In this document: piece by piece, positions 8,033-8,943 of the stretch
How the letters are laid out: the number at the start of each line of letters is the position of its first letter
How positions within the stretch are numbered: the stretch's first letter is position 1
Origin: Hyphomicrobiales bacterium
GTDB lineage: Bacteria; Pseudomonadota; Alphaproteobacteria; Rhizobiales; Xanthobacteraceae
Direction of reading: 5' to 3'
NCBI GenBank assembly: GCA_021730825.1
Contig: JAKFYO010000067.1
Location: 1-8,943 of the forward strand
Length of the DNA: 8,943 bases
The notes under the pieces: generated by a model
What the model was told of the DNA's origin: nothing
The model's database searches: none
The model's input: only the letters and a program-made list of their open reading frames with translations
Made by a program: the position numbers and the translations under genes

Positions 8033-8674
8033 CTAAAGCTTGGTGGAATCGCGCCCCGGACGGGTACGGTAAACAGGAAGCGTCCAGCCCCAGATCAGGG
8101 TGCCGGCCCGTACCCCGAAAGCGACGAGAAATCCGAGGGTTGCCCCGGTCCAGAACGGCGCCCCAAGACCGGTAAGCGCAACGAAAGTCAGCGCACCGGC
8201 AAAGGCGCAGGTGATGTAGAGATCGCCGCGCAGGATGACCGAAGGCTCGCCCGCAAGCACATCGCGGATCACGCCGCCGAAGGTTGCGGTCAGAATTCCG
8301 AGCGCGAGCGCGTCAGCCGGCGATGCCCCTACCGCCAAAGTTTTCGCGGCACCCACCACGGCATAGGCGGCAAGGCCCACGGCATCCGCCCACAACAAAA
8401 CGCGATAGCGCGACTCCAGAAGATGCGCCGTGAAGTAGACGAGCACGGCAGCCGCGAGCGGGATCGCCAGATAAGCGATGTTGCGCACCCAGAACACCGG
8501 AACGTCGAGCAGAATATCGCGCAGCGTTCCCCCGCCGAGCGCGGTGACGCTTGCGAAAAAGACGAAGGCAACGATATCGAGCTGCTTGCGGGACGCAGCC
8601 AACGCGCCGGTCACCGCAAAAAGCGCGATGCCAACGTAGTCGAGTGTCTGCAGAAGAACGGAAACTTGATTCAT
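8033..8674 (-). CDS. UPF0126 / TRIC-like channel family membrane protein
   Basis: Inner-membrane protein of the family also called trimeric intracellular cation channel-like (two 'glycine transporter' domains; E. coli YicG/YadS). It has 213 residues and about seven hydrophobic helices. A clear internal duplication is visible: D12-x-x-G-x-x-x-F-A-x-x-G is repeated as D97-x-x-G-x-x-x-Y-A-x-x-G, and GGGTLRD (47-53) is repeated as GGVIRD (133-138), the kinked helix motif of the family. The C-terminal tail is basic (YRTRPGRDSTKL). The ATG at 8674 has a modest GGGA SD. The gene lies between grpE and dnaK, on the same strand, 58 nt after grpE, and may have its own promoter. The substrate (ion or amino acid) cannot be read from the sequence. 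Confidence 0.9.
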   Translation of the reverse strand: MNQVSVLLQTLDYVGIALFAVTGALAASRKQLDIVAFVFFASVTALGGGTLRDILLDVPVFWVRNIAYLAIPLAAAVLVYFTAHLLESRYRVLLWADAVGLAAYAVVGAAKTLAVGASPADALALGILTATFGGVIRDVLAGEPSVILRGDLYITCAFAGALTFVALTGLGAPFWTGATLGFLVAFGVRAGTLIWGWTLPVYRTRPGRDSTKL

Positions 8675-8691
8675 GATCCCAGCCCGGCGCG

Positions 8692-8720
8692 ACTAGGCGA
8701 CGGCGCGGACGTGGTGTCAA
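8692..8720 (-). promoter_or_regulatory. Possible sigma-70 promoter for the channel-family gene
   Basis: On the - strand a perfect TTGACA (8720-8715) is followed by 17 nt and CCTAGT (8697-8692), which matches TATAAT at only three positions. It lies in the 58-nt gap after grpE, about 18 nt before the ATG. The -35 is strong and the -10 poor, so this is tentative. Confidence 0.35.
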
Positions 8721-8732
8721 TCGCGAGATGCG

Positions 8733-8943
8733 TTAGGCGCTCTTGTCGACTTCGCCGCCATTGGCAGCGGCAGCTTTCGGGCCGCCCTTTGCGATGCCGA
8801 CCATAGCGGGGCGCAACACACGGTCGCCAATGGCATAGCCCGGCTGCACCACCTGCTTCACGGTTCCGGCGGGAACCGTTTCGTCGGGCACCTCAAACAT
8901 CGCCTGATGGAAGTTCGGATCGAACTTCTGGTTCAGCGGATCG
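8733..8943 (-). CDS. grpE: Nucleotide exchange factor GrpE, C-terminal part (5' end outside window)
   Basis: Releases ADP from DnaK to reset the chaperone cycle. Only the last 69 residues are in the window. They form the C-terminal beta domain that contacts the DnaK nucleotide-binding lobe: the [20 protein letters not shown] start is the family's highly conserved segment, followed by [31 protein letters not shown], the classic GrpE signature. A short Ala/Gly-rich tail ends in EVDKSA and TAA (8735-8733). It is the first gene of the visible - strand block, so the chaperone order is grpE, channel gene, dnaK, dnaJ. hrcA is often found upstream of grpE, but that region is not in the window. Confidence 0.96.
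   Translation of the reverse strand, partial: DPLNQKFDPNFHQAMFEVPDETVPAGTVKQVVQPGYAIGDRVLRPAMVGIAKGGPKAAAANGGEVDKSA

Overview
The window looks like ordinary chromosome from a GC-rich alphaproteobacterium, most likely order Hyphomicrobiales (the Bradyrhizobium/Rhodopseudomonas/Xanthobacteraceae side). The reasons are the protein sequences (an alphaproteobacterial DnaK tail, a short ~206-residue GpmA, a PmtA-type methyltransferase), the near absence of TTA/CTA/TCA codons in the highly expressed genes, and a gene order resembling that group. The placement is inference from memory, not a database search. No mobile element, CRISPR array, tRNA or rRNA was seen.

Left end, + strand (1-725): the C-terminal part of an O6-methylguanine-DNA methyltransferase (Ada/Ogt family), cut by the window edge; a short hairpin and a 12-bp palindrome; then a 59-residue membrane protein of unknown function. 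This gene meets gpmA tail to tail with 2 nt between the stop codons.

The rest (728-8943) is on the - strand. In transcription order: grpE (3' end only), a two-fold repeated membrane protein of the UPF0126/TRIC-like channel family, dnaK, dnaJ, a PmtA-like phospholipid N-methyltransferase, an NADPH-dependent FMN reductase-family flavoprotein, pyrF (GTG start), a DUF1330 protein, dapB, a 70-residue two-helix membrane protein and gpmA. From the methyltransferase onward the spacing is mostly -4 to 10 nt (66 nt before dapB). Several Shine-Dalgarno (SD) sites overlap or abut the preceding stop codon, which suggests one translationally coupled housekeeping block downstream of the chaperones.

Regulation visible in the sequence: a good alphaproteobacterial RpoH (sigma-32) type promoter upstream of dnaK whose -10 element is one arm of a perfect 8-bp inverted repeat; a strong 12-bp stem-loop followed by a U-rich tail between dnaK and dnaJ, which could attenuate transcription so that dnaK exceeds dnaJ; and a possible sigma-70 promoter for the membrane channel gene between grpE and dnaK. 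The window joins the DnaK-DnaJ-GrpE folding machine to membrane lipid modification, pyrimidine synthesis (PyrF), lysine/peptidoglycan precursor synthesis (DapB) and glycolysis (GpmA). I see no clearly new multi-gene system. The most interesting points are the layout and control of the chaperone cluster. No stretch over 300 bases lacks a gene; the longest gap is the 174-nt dnaK leader (7859-8032).
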